NCBI GenBank assembly: GCA_951812925.1
Contig: OX638370.1
Span: 41,171,948 to 41,235,947, forward strand
Reading direction: 5' to 3'
DNA from: Calliopum simillimum
Lineage: Eukaryota > Arthropoda > Insecta > Diptera > Lauxaniidae
DNA length: 64,000 nt
Position 1 is the stretch's first letter, and each line of letters opens with the position of its first letter. The position numbers were made by a program, and so were the translations under genes. Shown here one piece after another: positions 11,904-22,922 of the stretch. The notes below the pieces were generated by a model. It searched no databases, was not told the DNA's origin, and saw only the letters and a program-made list of their open reading frames with translations.

Positions 11904-12172
11904 TTTTATACGCTACACCCAGGGTATATTCACTTTGTTCTTCCGCTTGTATCGCGGAGAAAGAGGCATGGCAGGTATAGAAAAGAATATATATCCTTGA
12001 TCAGCGTCACCTAATGAGTCGATATAGCCATGTCTGGCTGGTTGGCAGACTGGCTGTCTGGTTGGCTGGCTCTCTGGCAGGCTTTCCGTCTGTGGAAAAA
12101 TTTTTTGCGGGAAAACTAAGCAAGATAATTCATTGAAATTTGATGCACTGCCTTTGTTGTAAAAGTTTCGCA
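11904..12172 (-). repeat. Family B, copy 2 (3' end only)
   Basis: On the minus strand this reads the family B 3' module: a short diverged CCAG-type tract, ACATGGCTATATCGACTCAT, TGATCAAGGATATATATTC, CTTTCTCCGCGATACAAGCG and CCCTGGGTGTAGCGTATAAA. The 5' part is absent. It is more diverged than the 54534 and 56963 copies. Confidence 0.75.
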
Positions 12173-12417
12173 CAAATTCTTCAAATAAGTAATTTTTTTG
12201 TAGAGAACGTTATTCTCTAAAGTTCCTTAGAGTTTTTATTGTGCGGCTCACTGTTCATGAGTTATCGCAATTTGAAAATTAGCACAATTGTATATATGTA
12301 CGCGTCAAAGGAAACAGGCTTATTGTTAACACTAAGTTGGCTTAGGCTAAAGAGAAAATGCACAAACATGTTTACTGATGACAATTTGTATGCTTAAGTT
12401 AACAGTTGAGTGGACTT

Positions 12418-12467
12418 TTTAAAGTCAAATCGAAATGTTCGAAATTCGGCCACAAGGCAAACTCTAG
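12418..12467 (-). repeat. Family A terminus, isolated
   Basis: The minus strand reads CTAGAGTTTGCCTTGTGGCC then GAATTTCGAACATTTCGATT, the opening of family A. Similarity is lost after about 50 bp, so only the 5' end survives. Confidence 0.6.
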
Positions 12468-13367
12468 TTTTCTTAATATTTAATTTGACTTTGGTAAACT
12501 GTTGACATGAGAAATCTTCTCAATAAATTTCAACTGTCAATATGTTTAATATCGTCTATTGAAATTAAGCCAGTTTTTTGGTCTAAAAATCCGAAACATG
12601 TTTTCTCAGTGTTTCCCCAAAATATGGGAATGCTAAATTTGAAGCACTTCAGTGTCAGATAAAAAGAAAAAAAAAATTTAAAATAAAAAACTAAAGCGCA
12701 CATAATAGAAATTTACAAGCTGAATAAAAGAGACATAAATGTGAAACTAAAGACAATATTTATTTAGTGCATACGCTTTGGTTATAACGATACATAATAG
12801 CCCTGCTACATACATAGATTTGTATGTGTGTACGTCTAAAACGAATGTTCTATGGTTACATGAAATATTTCGCTAAATATGAAATTTTATTGCTTTTATC
12901 TTTATGGCCATTGTTGCAATATTTCATACAATCAAACTGCACTACATGGCAATATATTTCCTCTGTGATTTTTCATATGCACAATTTTTCTTTTGTTAAT
13001 GGCCAATACATGCGATGAATTAGATTTTTTGGTTTTTTACCAAGAGTGCATATGTTATGCTCATGTTTAACATAATTTACCAAATGCAATTTAATGATTT
13101 AGTAATATTTGTAATAAAAAATATGTAGGGGATGTTCAAAGTGAAAGCGCCTATCCTCCACTATCTAAGATCTGTATGAATAATGGGGCATTAATTTTAC
13201 TTAGCTGAAATGGTCTGAATGGTCAAAAATGAAAGGTAGCTTTGTGGAAAAAAATCATGATTGATGTATCCAAAATGACACCTCAAAGCGAATGACCCCA
13301 AAAATAATTTTGATGTATTTAGAAGACATTTTTTTAAAGTAGAAAATTTCCTAAATGTACATCCTTA
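12468..13367. other. AT-rich intergenic stretch
   Basis: I see no gene, repeat family or structured element that I can support. Short open frames are F/Y/I-rich noise. Confidence 0.6.
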
Positions 13368-15120
13368 TCTCTACTATTTATATAAAATGTAACGATTTGG
13401 TGCAAAATATACTAAACCGATTTTAATATTTTTTTTTTAAAACGTTCTACGTGTAATAAGGAACAGGATTGTGTACTTATTTTTTTGGTTTTTATAAAAT
13501 AAACCTTTTTTTTTTAGTATGAAGTTGTTGAAAAAAAAATTCAATGCTTGCTCAAAAATGATCGTTTACATTTCAGTCGCTATAGCTTGCTGCGCAATGT
13601 GCGTTATGTGTTGTTGTTGTCTTTTCCGTCTCTTTCATTTATTGTTTTTTTTTATTCTTGATGTTGTGTTGTTGATGAGAGAAAAAATGAGAGTGATTTC
13701 GTCAGTGATGCGAACACAATATTTTCAATTTTTTTTGGACTTTCAACGATGTTTTACATGTTTTTCAATATTTTTGAATTCATTTTGAATTTTTTCGATA
13801 ATTTGGATGTTTTTCGAAACACTTGGACTTTGACCGATTTCATCAATGTACATATTTCACTATTTTTCGAAACTTTTGATTTTGTTTCGATATATTGGAT
13901 GTTTTGTTTTTAGACTTCTACCGATTTCTTCAATGTGTTTCAAGATTTTTCAAAACTTTCGGACTTTTACCGATATATAGGATGTTTTCCGATTTCTTTT
14001 TTGTAATTTTACCGATACTTTGGATGTTTTTCGATAAACTTAGACTTTTGCCAGTTTCTTCGATGTGTTTCAATATTTTTCAAAACTTTCGGACTTTTAC
14101 CGATATATAGGATGTTTTTCGACATTTTTGGACTTTAACCGATATTTTGGATGTTTTCCTATAAACTTGGACTTTACCGATTTCTTCGTTGTTTTTCAAT
14201 ATTTTCCAAAACTTTTGGACCCTTTTCGATATATTGAATATTTTTCGATATATGTATTTGGACTTTCACCGATTTCTTCAATGTTTTCCAATAATTTTGG
14301 ACTTTTACCGATATGTAGGACGTTTTCGACATTTTTGGACTATTTCACTATTTTTCGAAACTTTTAAGCTTCTTTCGATATATGTATTGGATGTTTTTCG
14401 ATATATATATTTGAACTGTTACCGATATATAGGATGTTTTTTGATAAACTTGGACTTTATCCGATTTCTTCGATGTGTTTCAATGTTTTTCGAAACTTTT
14501 GGACCTTTTTCGATATATTGGATCTTTTTCGCTTTATTAGGACATTTACTGATTTTTTTTATGTATAGTATTTATTGATTTGAATCGTTTGCATAGAAGA
14601 ACTTAGTCTTTAACGTGCCACTTATCATAATAATAACAATCAAGTATTATTATTATTATTTCGTCGATGTTTTCCAATACTTTTGGACTTTTACCGATTT
14701 TAGAATATTTTTCGACATTTTTGGACCTTTAATGATATTTTACTTAGATGTTTTTCAATATTTTTCGAAACTTTTGGACTTTTACCGATATTTTGGATGT
14801 TTTTCGTTATATTTGCACTTTTACCTATACTTCAGATGTTATTCTATACTTTTAGACTCATGCCGATATTTTAGATGTTTTTCGATACATTTGGGTTTGT
14901 ACCGATTACTTCGGTGTATTTCGATACTTTTGGACACTTACCGATAGTTTGGACGTTTTTCCATAAACTTGAACTCTTACCGATTTCTTCAATGTATTTT
15001 TTAATATTTTGCGAAACTTTTGGAATTGTTTTAAAAAATAAAAAAAAAGTTTTCGTTATCAGCTTTTTTGTGCAATCTGGCTTTTTATTAAAACCCGTGG
15101 AACGCCGGTAACACAGCTAG
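13368..15120 (+). mobile_element. Helitron-like non-autonomous element, copy 1
   Basis: The 5' end TCTCTACTATTTATATAAAA follows an A. The 3' end is a small hairpin region, CCCGTGGAACGCCGG, then AACACAGCTAG followed by T. TC at the 5' end, CTAG at the 3' end with a GC hairpin just inside, and insertion between A and T are the Helitron signature. The early phrase GGTGCAAAATATACTAAACC GATTT is also typical. The interior is a minisatellite of roughly 40-bp phrases, GGACTTTTACCGATATATAG GATGTTTTTCGA and GATTTCTTCGATGTGTTTCA. No Rep/helicase is present. The F/Y/C-rich open frames come from this minisatellite. A close inverted copy lies at 18502-20321. Confidence 0.75.
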
Positions 15121-16055
15121 TTAAATATAAAAAGTCTTTAGTGATACCCTGTTTTATTATTTCATGCTTATTTTTGGTAATTAGACACAAAACTGTATTA
15201 TAAGAGTAATATCTCTCATTCAGTTCAATTAAACTAAACTAAAAGATAAATGTTTTTTAAAGAAAAATCAACCAGAATAATTTTATTAAACTCAAGGAAA
15301 TATTTTTATCACAATCATCCGCATTTAACCGCATGCTGTTTATATGAATTGTTCTCAAGTTGCTATTTCCACTTTGAGGGCGTTATACTTAGAATCCTTG
15401 ATATTGTTGGTATGGCACAAGTAGTGTTATTTGTATGTTGTTACTCCTGTAATTTGCATAAGAAATACCCTGGTGCTCCATTATTTGATCTTGATTGTAT
15501 GAGTGTGCTTGCTTCGTAGAAGGTGAAGGTGGTAGTAGGTAGCGAATGAATGTCCCTTGAAAGGAGAAATAAATTTTTGTCTGCACTTTATCATGCTTAT
15601 CAGTAGCAAATTGTTGCTTTTGTAGTTAGTTATTGTAAATGGTTTTCCTCTTCTTGTTATTTATATAATTGTTATTGTTGTTGTAATTGTAATTGTTGCC
15701 GATGTTTCTGTATTTTCGGAAGCCTTTGATGTACCACAACATCAAATTCTCTTAATTGAAGGGAAAAATGCATATTTTTGCATATCTTTATGTTGTCCGT
15801 TTTGCAGGTAGATAATATGAAAGTAAGCCACAATTTGATATTTGTGGTTTTTTTTGGATTAAAATATTTTAAATTTTTTTTTTTAAGTTTTAAAACTTTT
15901 TTGTTTAAATTTGTTTAAAAGATTTTCAAAAGGAAAACTTTATTAAATTCTTTGAGTTGAGTTGACACAGAAAAAATATATCGGTAGCTCGAAATTTTCG
16001 GCTTCTTCATTATAAGTTGGTACAAATTGCATTTATAAAAATGGGATGAATCTGA
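15121..16055. other. Intergenic stretch, with a weak coding-like frame on the minus strand
   Basis: 15389-15586 on the minus strand reads PPSPSTKQAHSYNQDQIMEH and later TLLVPYQQYQGF, preceded by AAC/CAA-rich DNA that would encode poly-N. This could be a decayed host exon or low-complexity chance; nothing identifies it. 15830-15960 is a run of T-rich sequence. Confidence 0.3.
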
Positions 16056-16057
16056 TA

Positions 16058-16580
16058 GGTGCATAAAGTGAGCTATGCAGGTGTGACGAATTTCGATGTT
16101 TTTTGGCTGGGAATTTCGAGCTATTTTTGAGCTTTTCAACAGTAATTTCGAGCTGTCTGGGAAATTTTCCATTTTCCGGAAAAGCGGAAAAATTGTCCTG
16201 CATAGCTAAGTTTATTTTTTCAGCTAGACTAATCCGTGGGAATAGTTAGCGATGAAATCTTTTAACGCAGGAATTTCGAGCTAATTTTGAGCTAAAAGCA
16301 TTTTCCGGAAAACTCCCAATTTTCCCGGAAAATCCCAAAAAAAAACTTTTTATGGCTAACTTTATTTTTTTCAGCCAGACGAATCCGCGGCAATAGTAAG
16401 GGATGAAATCTTTTAACGCAGGAATTTCGAGCTACTTTCGAGCTGACCTTGAATGAAGTGTTTTCCTTAAATTTCCCCGGAAAATCCCAATCAATTTTTT
16501 AATGGCTTACTTTATTTTTTCAGGCAGACGAACCAATAAGAACATTTGGCGAGCATATTTATGCAGATTTATGAGATTCG
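16058..16580 (+). repeat. Dispersed repeat family C, copy 1 (about 150-bp tandem units)
   Basis: Units contain TTTATTTTTTCAGCCAGACG AATCC, then GATGAAATCTTTTAACGCAG GAATTTCGAGCTA and TTTTCCGGAAAA. They repeat near 16212, 16365 and 16510. The first unit opens with GACGAATTTCGATGTTTTTT GGCTGGGA. The same family is inverted at 26038-26563 with the same unit order. No coding capacity. Confidence 0.7.
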
Positions 16581-16825
16581 ATACTTTTGTAGAGAGCACA
16601 GAAATAAATAACACTTTTTCAAAGATTGAAAAATGAGCGATAATTCAAGGAAACGTATATATAACATTCCAAGCGAAGCCGCGGGGAGCGGTTAGTCCTT
16701 AATCACTCTTTTTTTTTTGCGTAAAAAAGCATCAACAAAACTAAAGAAAAGCTTGATAAATAATATTTGGACTCTGCACTATTAATTTTAATGATTAAGA
16801 AGTGGTTTATTGAGTTGGGATCGAA

Positions 16826-17527
16826 GTTTACGCCATTCTCAATGCCTGCAGGCTAGTAGAGGCCACTTATCTCAGCCTTAGACAAGTGGCGATCTTCTCT
16901 GACACTCAGGCCGCTATCAAGGCGCTGTACTCAGTAACAATAAAATCAAAACTGGTTGAGGAATGCAGAAAAAATTTAATGGAACTAGGGCGTCAATCTG
17001 AACTTACTCTCGTTTGGGTTCCAGGTCATAGGAACATTGAGGGTAACGAAAAGGCTGATGAACTAGCTAGACCTGGCTTCTTTCTAAGCGGGACACATTC
17101 TGAGTGTGTATACACTCCAATAAGTCTGGTGAAGAAAAAGATTTTCTCGCATTTCCTCACCAAGGCGAATGTCAGATGGAAAGCTTTAGAAACATGCAGG
17201 ATTTCCAGAGCAATTTGGCCTTCATTTAACAAATGAAAAACATTAGACCTGCTATCCAGAAATCGTACTGATATTGCAAGAATCGCTGCAGTTTGCACTG
17301 GGCATTGGGCCATCGGCAAGCATGCCGAAAGGCTGGGTATTCCCTTAAATTCTTTCTGTCGGAGTTGCATGGATGGCAACAAGAAGGAATCTCTCGAGCA
17401 CTTTCTCTGCAACTGCCCTGCTCTAGCTAGAGCCAGGCTTAAGTCTCTAGGAAAACCCTTTTCCAAAGATTTGAGCGAACTCGCCGATATTGAGATTGGC
17501 CCCCTGCTCAACTATCTACATCAATAG
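16826..17527 (+). pseudogene. RNase H domain and C-terminal cysteine motif of a non-LTR retrotransposon polyprotein
   Basis: The frame runs EVYAILNACRLVEATYLSLR, then FSDTQAAIKAL (RNase H acidic residue in SD), VWVPGHRNIEGNEKADELAR (VPGH and the late acidic residue). After a single TGA stop ending at 17236 it continues LSRNRTDIARIAAVCTGHWA, FCRSCMDGNKKESLEHFLC and NCPALARARLKSLGKPF, ending LHQ stop. RNase H followed by a C-x2-C...H-x3-C-x-C motif is known from the I and Loa groups of non-LTR elements. The reverse transcriptase was lost by truncation. Only one stop interrupts about 234 codons, so the insertion is fairly young. Confidence 0.85.
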
Positions 17528-17707
17528 AACAAAATGGATATAAATATCCTTTACAGTTTCTTTTAAAGGATATCTAATCCAGACCCTGACAACCCCTCCT
17601 ACCAGCCAGCCCTATCACTTATGTGGTATTAAAACGGCACTAACAGTGCTACTTAGGCTTAGCATCGTTTTACTAAGCCACCACTCTAATCTAATCTAAT
17701 CTAATCT
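16826..17707 (+). mobile_element. 5'-truncated non-LTR retrotransposon with 9-bp target duplication
   Basis: Flanked by GGGATCGAA at 16817-16825 and 17708-17716. It starts in the middle of a protein-coding frame, as expected for 5' truncation by target-primed reverse transcription. It ends in repeated CTAAT units (17680-17705), which serve as the 3' tail. It holds the RNase H domain and C-terminal zinc knuckle listed separately. The target is a mariner gene. Confidence 0.85.
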
Positions 17708-17970
17708 GGGATCGAACCAGCACATTTGACGCCGAACATTTAGTTCGTCCAAAAGATGTTGTCACACCAAAAATCATCGATAAAATCCATGGAATGATAT
17801 TGGCTGATCGTAGAATGTAAGTTCTTGAGGAGGCTGAAGCTGTTACATAACATTTTACATCAATATTTGGACGTGAATAAGCTACCCGAGCGATGGAGGG
17901 TCGAAATTTAGATTCATCCCGAAACCGACTCAGAAGTTAGAAGGAATTTTAAAAACGATATCTGCATCAT

Positions 17971-18482
17971 TATACCCTAAGCCCAGGGTATATTCACTTT
18001 GTCCTTCCGTTTGCAACGCAGAGAAGGAGGCGTGGCAGTTAAAGAAAAATATATATATTCTTGATCAGCGTCACCTCCTGAGTCGATATTGCCATGTCCG
18101 TCTGTCTGGCTGCCTGGCTGTCTGTGCGTGGAAATACACTTTTTGGGAAAACTGAGCAAGATAATTGAATAAAATTTGGTACACTGCCTTCGTCGTCAAA
18201 GTTAGCTCGAGGGATTGAAAATGAGCGAAATCGGTCAACGGACACGCCTACCACCCATACAAAAACTATGTTCAGATCGCAATATTAGGAGCATTATTTG
18301 CGATATCACAAGCACAACACACATAAATATTAGGGCGGTAAGCTTAAGCTCTGAGCAAAAACTAGGCGAATTCGGACTAGAGGACGTGGCACCTCCCATA
18401 TAAGCAAAAGTCTGAAAATGCTATACTTAAAGCGTTATTTGAGATAATCCAACCAAATTACACTGAAACACTAAGATTTATT
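17971..18482 (-). repeat. Family B, copy 3 (5' truncated)
   Basis: On the minus strand the copy reads, from its inner side, ATATGGGAGGTGCCACGTCC, TAGTTTTTGCTCAGAGCTTA, GTAGGCGTGTCCGTTGACCG, a short CCAG-type tract, GACGGACATGGCAATATCGA and CCCTGGGCTTAGGGTATAAT at the 3' end. It sits directly between the mariner relic and the second Helitron. Confidence 0.8.
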
Positions 18483-18501
18483 AATTTATTAATATAATAT
18501 A

Positions 18502-20321
18502 CCAGCTGTTTTACCCAGCGTTGCACGGGTTTTAGTAAAAAGCCAGATTGCACAAAAAAGCTGATAACGAAAACTTTTTTTTATTTTTTAAAACAATGTG
18601 CCACAAACAGATGCTCCGATATATTTATTTTATCGGTAAAATTCCAAAAGTATCGCAAAATATTAAAAAATACATTGAAGAAATCGGTAAGAGTTCAAGT
18701 TTATGGCAAAACGTCTAAAATATCGGCAAGTGTCCAAAAGTATCGAAATACACCTAAGAAATCGGTAAAAGCCCAAATGTATCGAAAAACATCTAAAATA
18801 TCGGCAAAAGTTTAAAAGTATAGAAGAACATCTAAAGTATAGGTAAAAGTCCAAATATAAAGATAAACATCCAAAATATCGGTAAAAGTCCAAAAGTTTC
18901 GAAAAATATTGAAAAACATCTAAGTAAAATATCATTATATCATTAAAGGTCCAAAAATGTCGAAAAACATTCTAAAATTGGTAAAAGTCCAAAAGTATTA
19001 GAAAACATCGAAGAAATAATAATAATAATACTTGATTGTTATTATTATGATAAGTGGCACGTTAAAGACTAAGTTCTTCTATGCAAACGATTCAAATCAA
19101 TAAATACTATACATAAAAAAAATCAGTAAATGTCCTAATAAAGCGAAAAAGATCCAATATATCGAAAAAGGTCCAAAAGTTTCGAAAAACATTGAAACAC
19201 ATCGAAGAAATCGGATAAAGTCCAAGTTTATCAAAAAACATCCTATATATCGGTAACAGTTCAAATATATATATCGAAAAACATCCAATACATATATCGA
19301 AAGAAGCTTAAAAGTTTCGAAAAATAGTGAAATAGTCCAAAAATGTCGAAAACGTCCTACATATCGGTAAAAGTCCAAAATTATTGGAAAACATTGAAGA
19401 AATCGGTGAAAGTCCAAATACATATATCGAAAAATATTCAATATATCGAAAAGGGTCCAAAAGTTTTGGAAAATATTGAAAAACAACGAAGAAATCGGTA
19501 AAGTCCAAGTTTATAGGAAAACATCCAAAATATCGGTTAAAGTCCAAAAATGTCGAAAAACATCCTATATATCGGTAAAAGTCCGAAAGTTTTGAAAAAT
19601 ATTGAAACACATCGAAGAAACTGGCAAAAGTCTAAGTTTATCGAAAAACATCCAAAGTATCGGTAAAATTACAAAAAAGAAATCGGAAAACATCCTATAT
19701 ATCGGTAAAAGTCCGAAAGTTTTGAAAAATATTGAAACACATTGAAGAATTCGGTAGAAGTCTAAAAACAAAACATCCAATATATCGAAACAAAATCAAA
19801 AGTTTCAAAAAATAGTGAAATATGTACATTGAAGAAATCGGTCAAAGTCCAAGTGTTTCGAAAAACATCCGAATTATCAAAAAAAGTCAAAAAGAATTCA
19901 AAAATATTGAAAAACACGTAAAACATCGTTAAAAGTCCACAAATATTGAAAATATTGAGTTGGCATCACTGACGAAATCACTCTCATTTTTGCTCTCATC
20001 AACAACACAACATCAAGAATAAAAAAAATAAATGAAAGAGACGGAAAAGACAACAACAACACATAACGCATGGCGCAGCAAGCTATAGCGACTGAAATGC
20101 AAACGATCATTTTTATGCAAGCATTGAATTTTTTTTTTTTCAACAACTTCATACTAAAAAAAAAGGTTAATCTTATTAAAACCAAAAAATAAGTACACAA
20201 TCCCGTTCCTTATTACACGTAGAACGTTTAAAAAAAAAATTATTAAAATCGGTTCAGTATATTTTGCACCAAATCGTTACATAGGGTTTTCATATAAGCA
20301 TTTTTATATAAATAGTATAGA
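18502..20321 (-). mobile_element. Helitron-like non-autonomous element, copy 2 (inverted relative to copy 1)
   Basis: On the minus strand the 5' end is TCTATACTATTTATATAAAA after an A. The 3' end is CCCGTGCAACGCTGGGTAAA ACAGCTGG followed by T: a perfect GC-stem hairpin (CCCGTGCAACGCTGGG has arms CCC/GGG with internal pairing) plus CTGG, within the Helitron CTRR consensus. The interior minisatellite matches copy 1 closely; stretches of 100 and 129 codons translate identically in both. About 20 bp more leader (GCTTATATGAAAACC) is present here. No Rep/helicase gene. Confidence 0.75.
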
Positions 20322-20640
20322 TTAATAAATTCACATATTTTTAAGAATTTTTAAACTGAATGGTTTAAGTTTTATTTAACTTTAAGCGTGTATAAGTTTT
20401 TTTCGACACCCTCTTTATTTTGAACACTTGTATGCGGAAAATACCTTAAAATAGGATAACTTCTTAACAAATTTCACCACTTTTTTTGAGCTACAAAATT
20501 GTGTAACAAAATTCTTTTGTAGATTTAACCGTTAGCGAGATATTTGCAAAAAACTATTTTTCTCGACCTTTTGTACCCGTTATCTCACGAAGGCACCACC
20601 TCTTAAGATTTGACTAGAACGAAGGTTCATACCTAATATT
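20322..20640. repeat. Short dispersed repeat with GCGAGATATTTGCAAAAAAC
   Basis: 20465-20600 (TTTTTTGAGCTACAAAATTG, TAACCGTTAGCGAGATATTT GCAAAAAACT, then CTCGACCTTTTGTACCC) is similar to 48862-48965 (GGGCTACAAAATTGTCAAGC, TAACCGTTAATGCGATATTT GCAAAAAACT). In both places it adjoins transposase remains. Class unknown. Confidence 0.5.
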
Positions 20641-20649
20641 GGAAGAAAA

Positions 20650-21160
20650 CCCACAAAAAAATTCAGCTTTGATACTATGTATGAGGAGGGTCAGCCAAGC
20701 GCTGGCTCTCTGTCTATTTAATGGAGGGTTTCGGGGAGTCCAAACCTTGTTTTGTGGACAAAACATTAATCTGTCACAATACACTAGAGACCATGGAACA
20801 ATCAATACAGTGGGTTTCTTCTAGATATCATGCACCGAAAAGGACCAAGGTGAGTCTGTCGTCCAACAAGATCATAGCTACGCTTTTTGGGATGAATGTA
20901 GTACTATCGATTACCTTGAAAAGATTAAAATGATCACCGGAAAATATTATTCAGAGCTTCTGGACTATTTCCGTATTGATTTGAAGCAAAAACGTTTAAA
21001 TTGGGTTACGAATTACTACTTAATCCCTCTGCGACAAATTCCTTTTTGCAAACCTAAAAAAAAAAATGGCTAAGCGGTAAAATATTTCAGTCAAATAAAG
21101 TGGTCATTACTGAAACAAATGCCTATTTCGAGGTTGTCTGCATTTAATAACTGTCAAAAG
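20650..21160 (+). pseudogene. Mariner transposase, middle and C-terminal part
   Basis: Shifting plus frames give RVSQALALCLFN, TLETMEQSIQWVSSRYHAPK, RTKVSLSSNKIIAT, then SIDYLEK (from ATCGATTACCTTGAA), MITGKYYSELLDYF and LKQKRL, and finally NPSATNSFLQT, KKWLSGKIFQSN, VVITETNAYFE. These match the mariner order from the first catalytic region to the C-terminus, with the block around the second catalytic D deleted. Orientation and content continue the N-terminal half at 16740-17945, so the two are most simply one element. Confidence 0.8.
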
Positions 21161-22920
21161 CAAATCACATGCCTCAGAGTGCTCAAAATTTCAAAGTTGT
21201 CTGTTAATAAATGATAAGTGTTGGATTTAAAGAAGCTGTGCGGGAAATTTAAAAAGTCTCGAACTTATTAAACAGCCCGCGTAATTTTCGAAAGTCATTT
21301 TTGATCATTCTATAAACATATTTTTTTTTTGGGAAAACTGTCTAATAAGATCAAATTGTAGGTACTTAGAGATATTTACTCAAAATTTCATCCTTCGAAA
21401 AATATGATCAAGAAGTACGTGTACCATCCGCTAATAATAGTTTTTCTTTTACCCAATTGTTACTACTACTTCTACCAAACAAAGTAACGTCTAGACGTCT
21501 GCCGGTTTTGAAATAGCTGTGCTTTCTTGGAAAGTTTTTAAGATTACCTATGCAACATACATTTTGTTTTGCTTATTAGTTATTTCAACTTAACTACCAA
21601 TTTAGTTGTCCCTAGTATATTTCTTCTAAGTCGATTTCTCTACTGCAGTCGAGTAATTTATGAAAACTGTTAAAAAATAATTTATTCATACTAAGTGAAT
21701 AGTAAAATCCTGTCCGAAAATTTACTTCCTTTCTGTGAGAAATAAAAAAAAAAAGGAAATTCTCTATAAAAGTTTCCCAACATCTTAAACTGTCCCTCTA
21801 GTGAATTTAATTAAAAACTCATTTCATCTTATGCTCCAAACGACAGCATTTTAACTGAAAATTTTACTGATGGCTCTTTGGTCACTCCCTTGACGTTTGG
21901 GTGAGTGGCTCAAAATGCTTATAAGTTGTAACCATGATAACGGAGATTAGTTTTTTATGTAGTTGTAACTGTTGTCGCTGGTGTTGGTGCAAGCTAAGTG
22001 CGCTTTTTAATATACTCCTAGTTAATTTGCCAGGAGTTTCATTTTAAATGATTATTTTCATAAAAGTGTTGCCACTATGATGTGGAATTTTTTTTTCTTT
22101 TCAAACTTTTGGTGGATATTTGAAAAGATTTTGATAGGCATGCTCATGTTATGAATAAAAGCATTCATTGTTGCTTTAAGCTTTCCTTGGAACAAAGATA
22201 TCATCGATGCCATTATTCAAATTCTTCATGCAATTCTAAATCGTATATGGCATTTTATTTTTAAATTTGCAGAACTTAAATTTTCGTACATCTGGCATGT
22301 TGTACATTTCACTTTCAAATGCTTTCATTAGCATTGGGTCTGCGCTGGTTGCTTTTTATGTTGCATCCCTAGAGACACCAGTTGCCACCTGCTGATACTG
22401 CTGCTGTTGTAAATATATTGGACGTTTAGCTCAATTCAGATTTAAATTCTAAGTGTGTTGTTGTAGCAATGATGCCTACTTTATTCTATTTTTTTTTGCT
22501 GGTATATTCATCTACTACGAGTATTCCTTATCCTTTTATTGCCGACTTTCTTATTACTTTTGTGTGTTGTACTTTATGATGTCTTGTAATCTCCGCCCTG
22601 CTAATGACAAAATGAAACTCCCAACCAAACGCTATATAATCTATATGTGTGTCCTCGTATTTTCAAGGATATTTCCATATATCTCTGTATAATACTTTCT
22701 CTCTCATCATGATGATATTTCAATTTGGTTAAATCTGTGCACTTTTACAGTCATACTCGTACTTTTCAAAACTGTATGTGATTACTAAATTGAAAAGTAA
22801 ATCAATTTTTGTCCTTTTTAAATTTGTTAAAAAAACTATTTTGCACATTAACTGTGATGTTAAATATTATTTAATTATATTTACTTATATTTTTAATTAT
22901 ACAACGGATTAAGTATTAAA
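21161..22920. other. AT-rich intergenic stretch
   Basis: No gene supported. A CTGCTGATACTGCTGCTGTT patch near 22390 and generally moderate complexity suggest ordinary single-copy intergenic or intronic DNA rather than a transposon. Confidence 0.5.
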
Positions 22921-22922
22921 TA

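Larger units (their letters stand above)
16740..17945 (+). pseudogene. Mariner transposase, N-terminal part, interrupted by a retrotransposon
   Basis: Before the insertion the frame reads KKWFIELGS. After it come DAEHLVRPKDVVTPKIIDKI, HGMILADRRM, then HNILHQYLDVNKLPERW in another frame. This is the mariner helix-turn-helix region with the RPKD linker. It carries several frameshifts and stops. 16826-17707 is a foreign insertion flanked by GGGATCGAA on both sides. The rest of what looks like the same gene resumes at 20650, beyond a family B copy and a Helitron, so one mariner spans about 4.4 kb of today's sequence. From family knowledge, the missing piece at the split is near residue 115-130. 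Confidence 0.8.

Noticed and set aside
13519..15111. Several F/Y/C-rich open frames of 70-129 codons, repeated at 18663-20200
   Set aside because: They follow the minisatellite period of the Helitron interior. Identity between copies reflects the DNA repeat, not protein conservation.
17026..17511. 161-codon minus-strand frame
   Set aside because: It is the antisense of the RNase H region of the non-LTR element, whose plus-strand reading has clear motifs.
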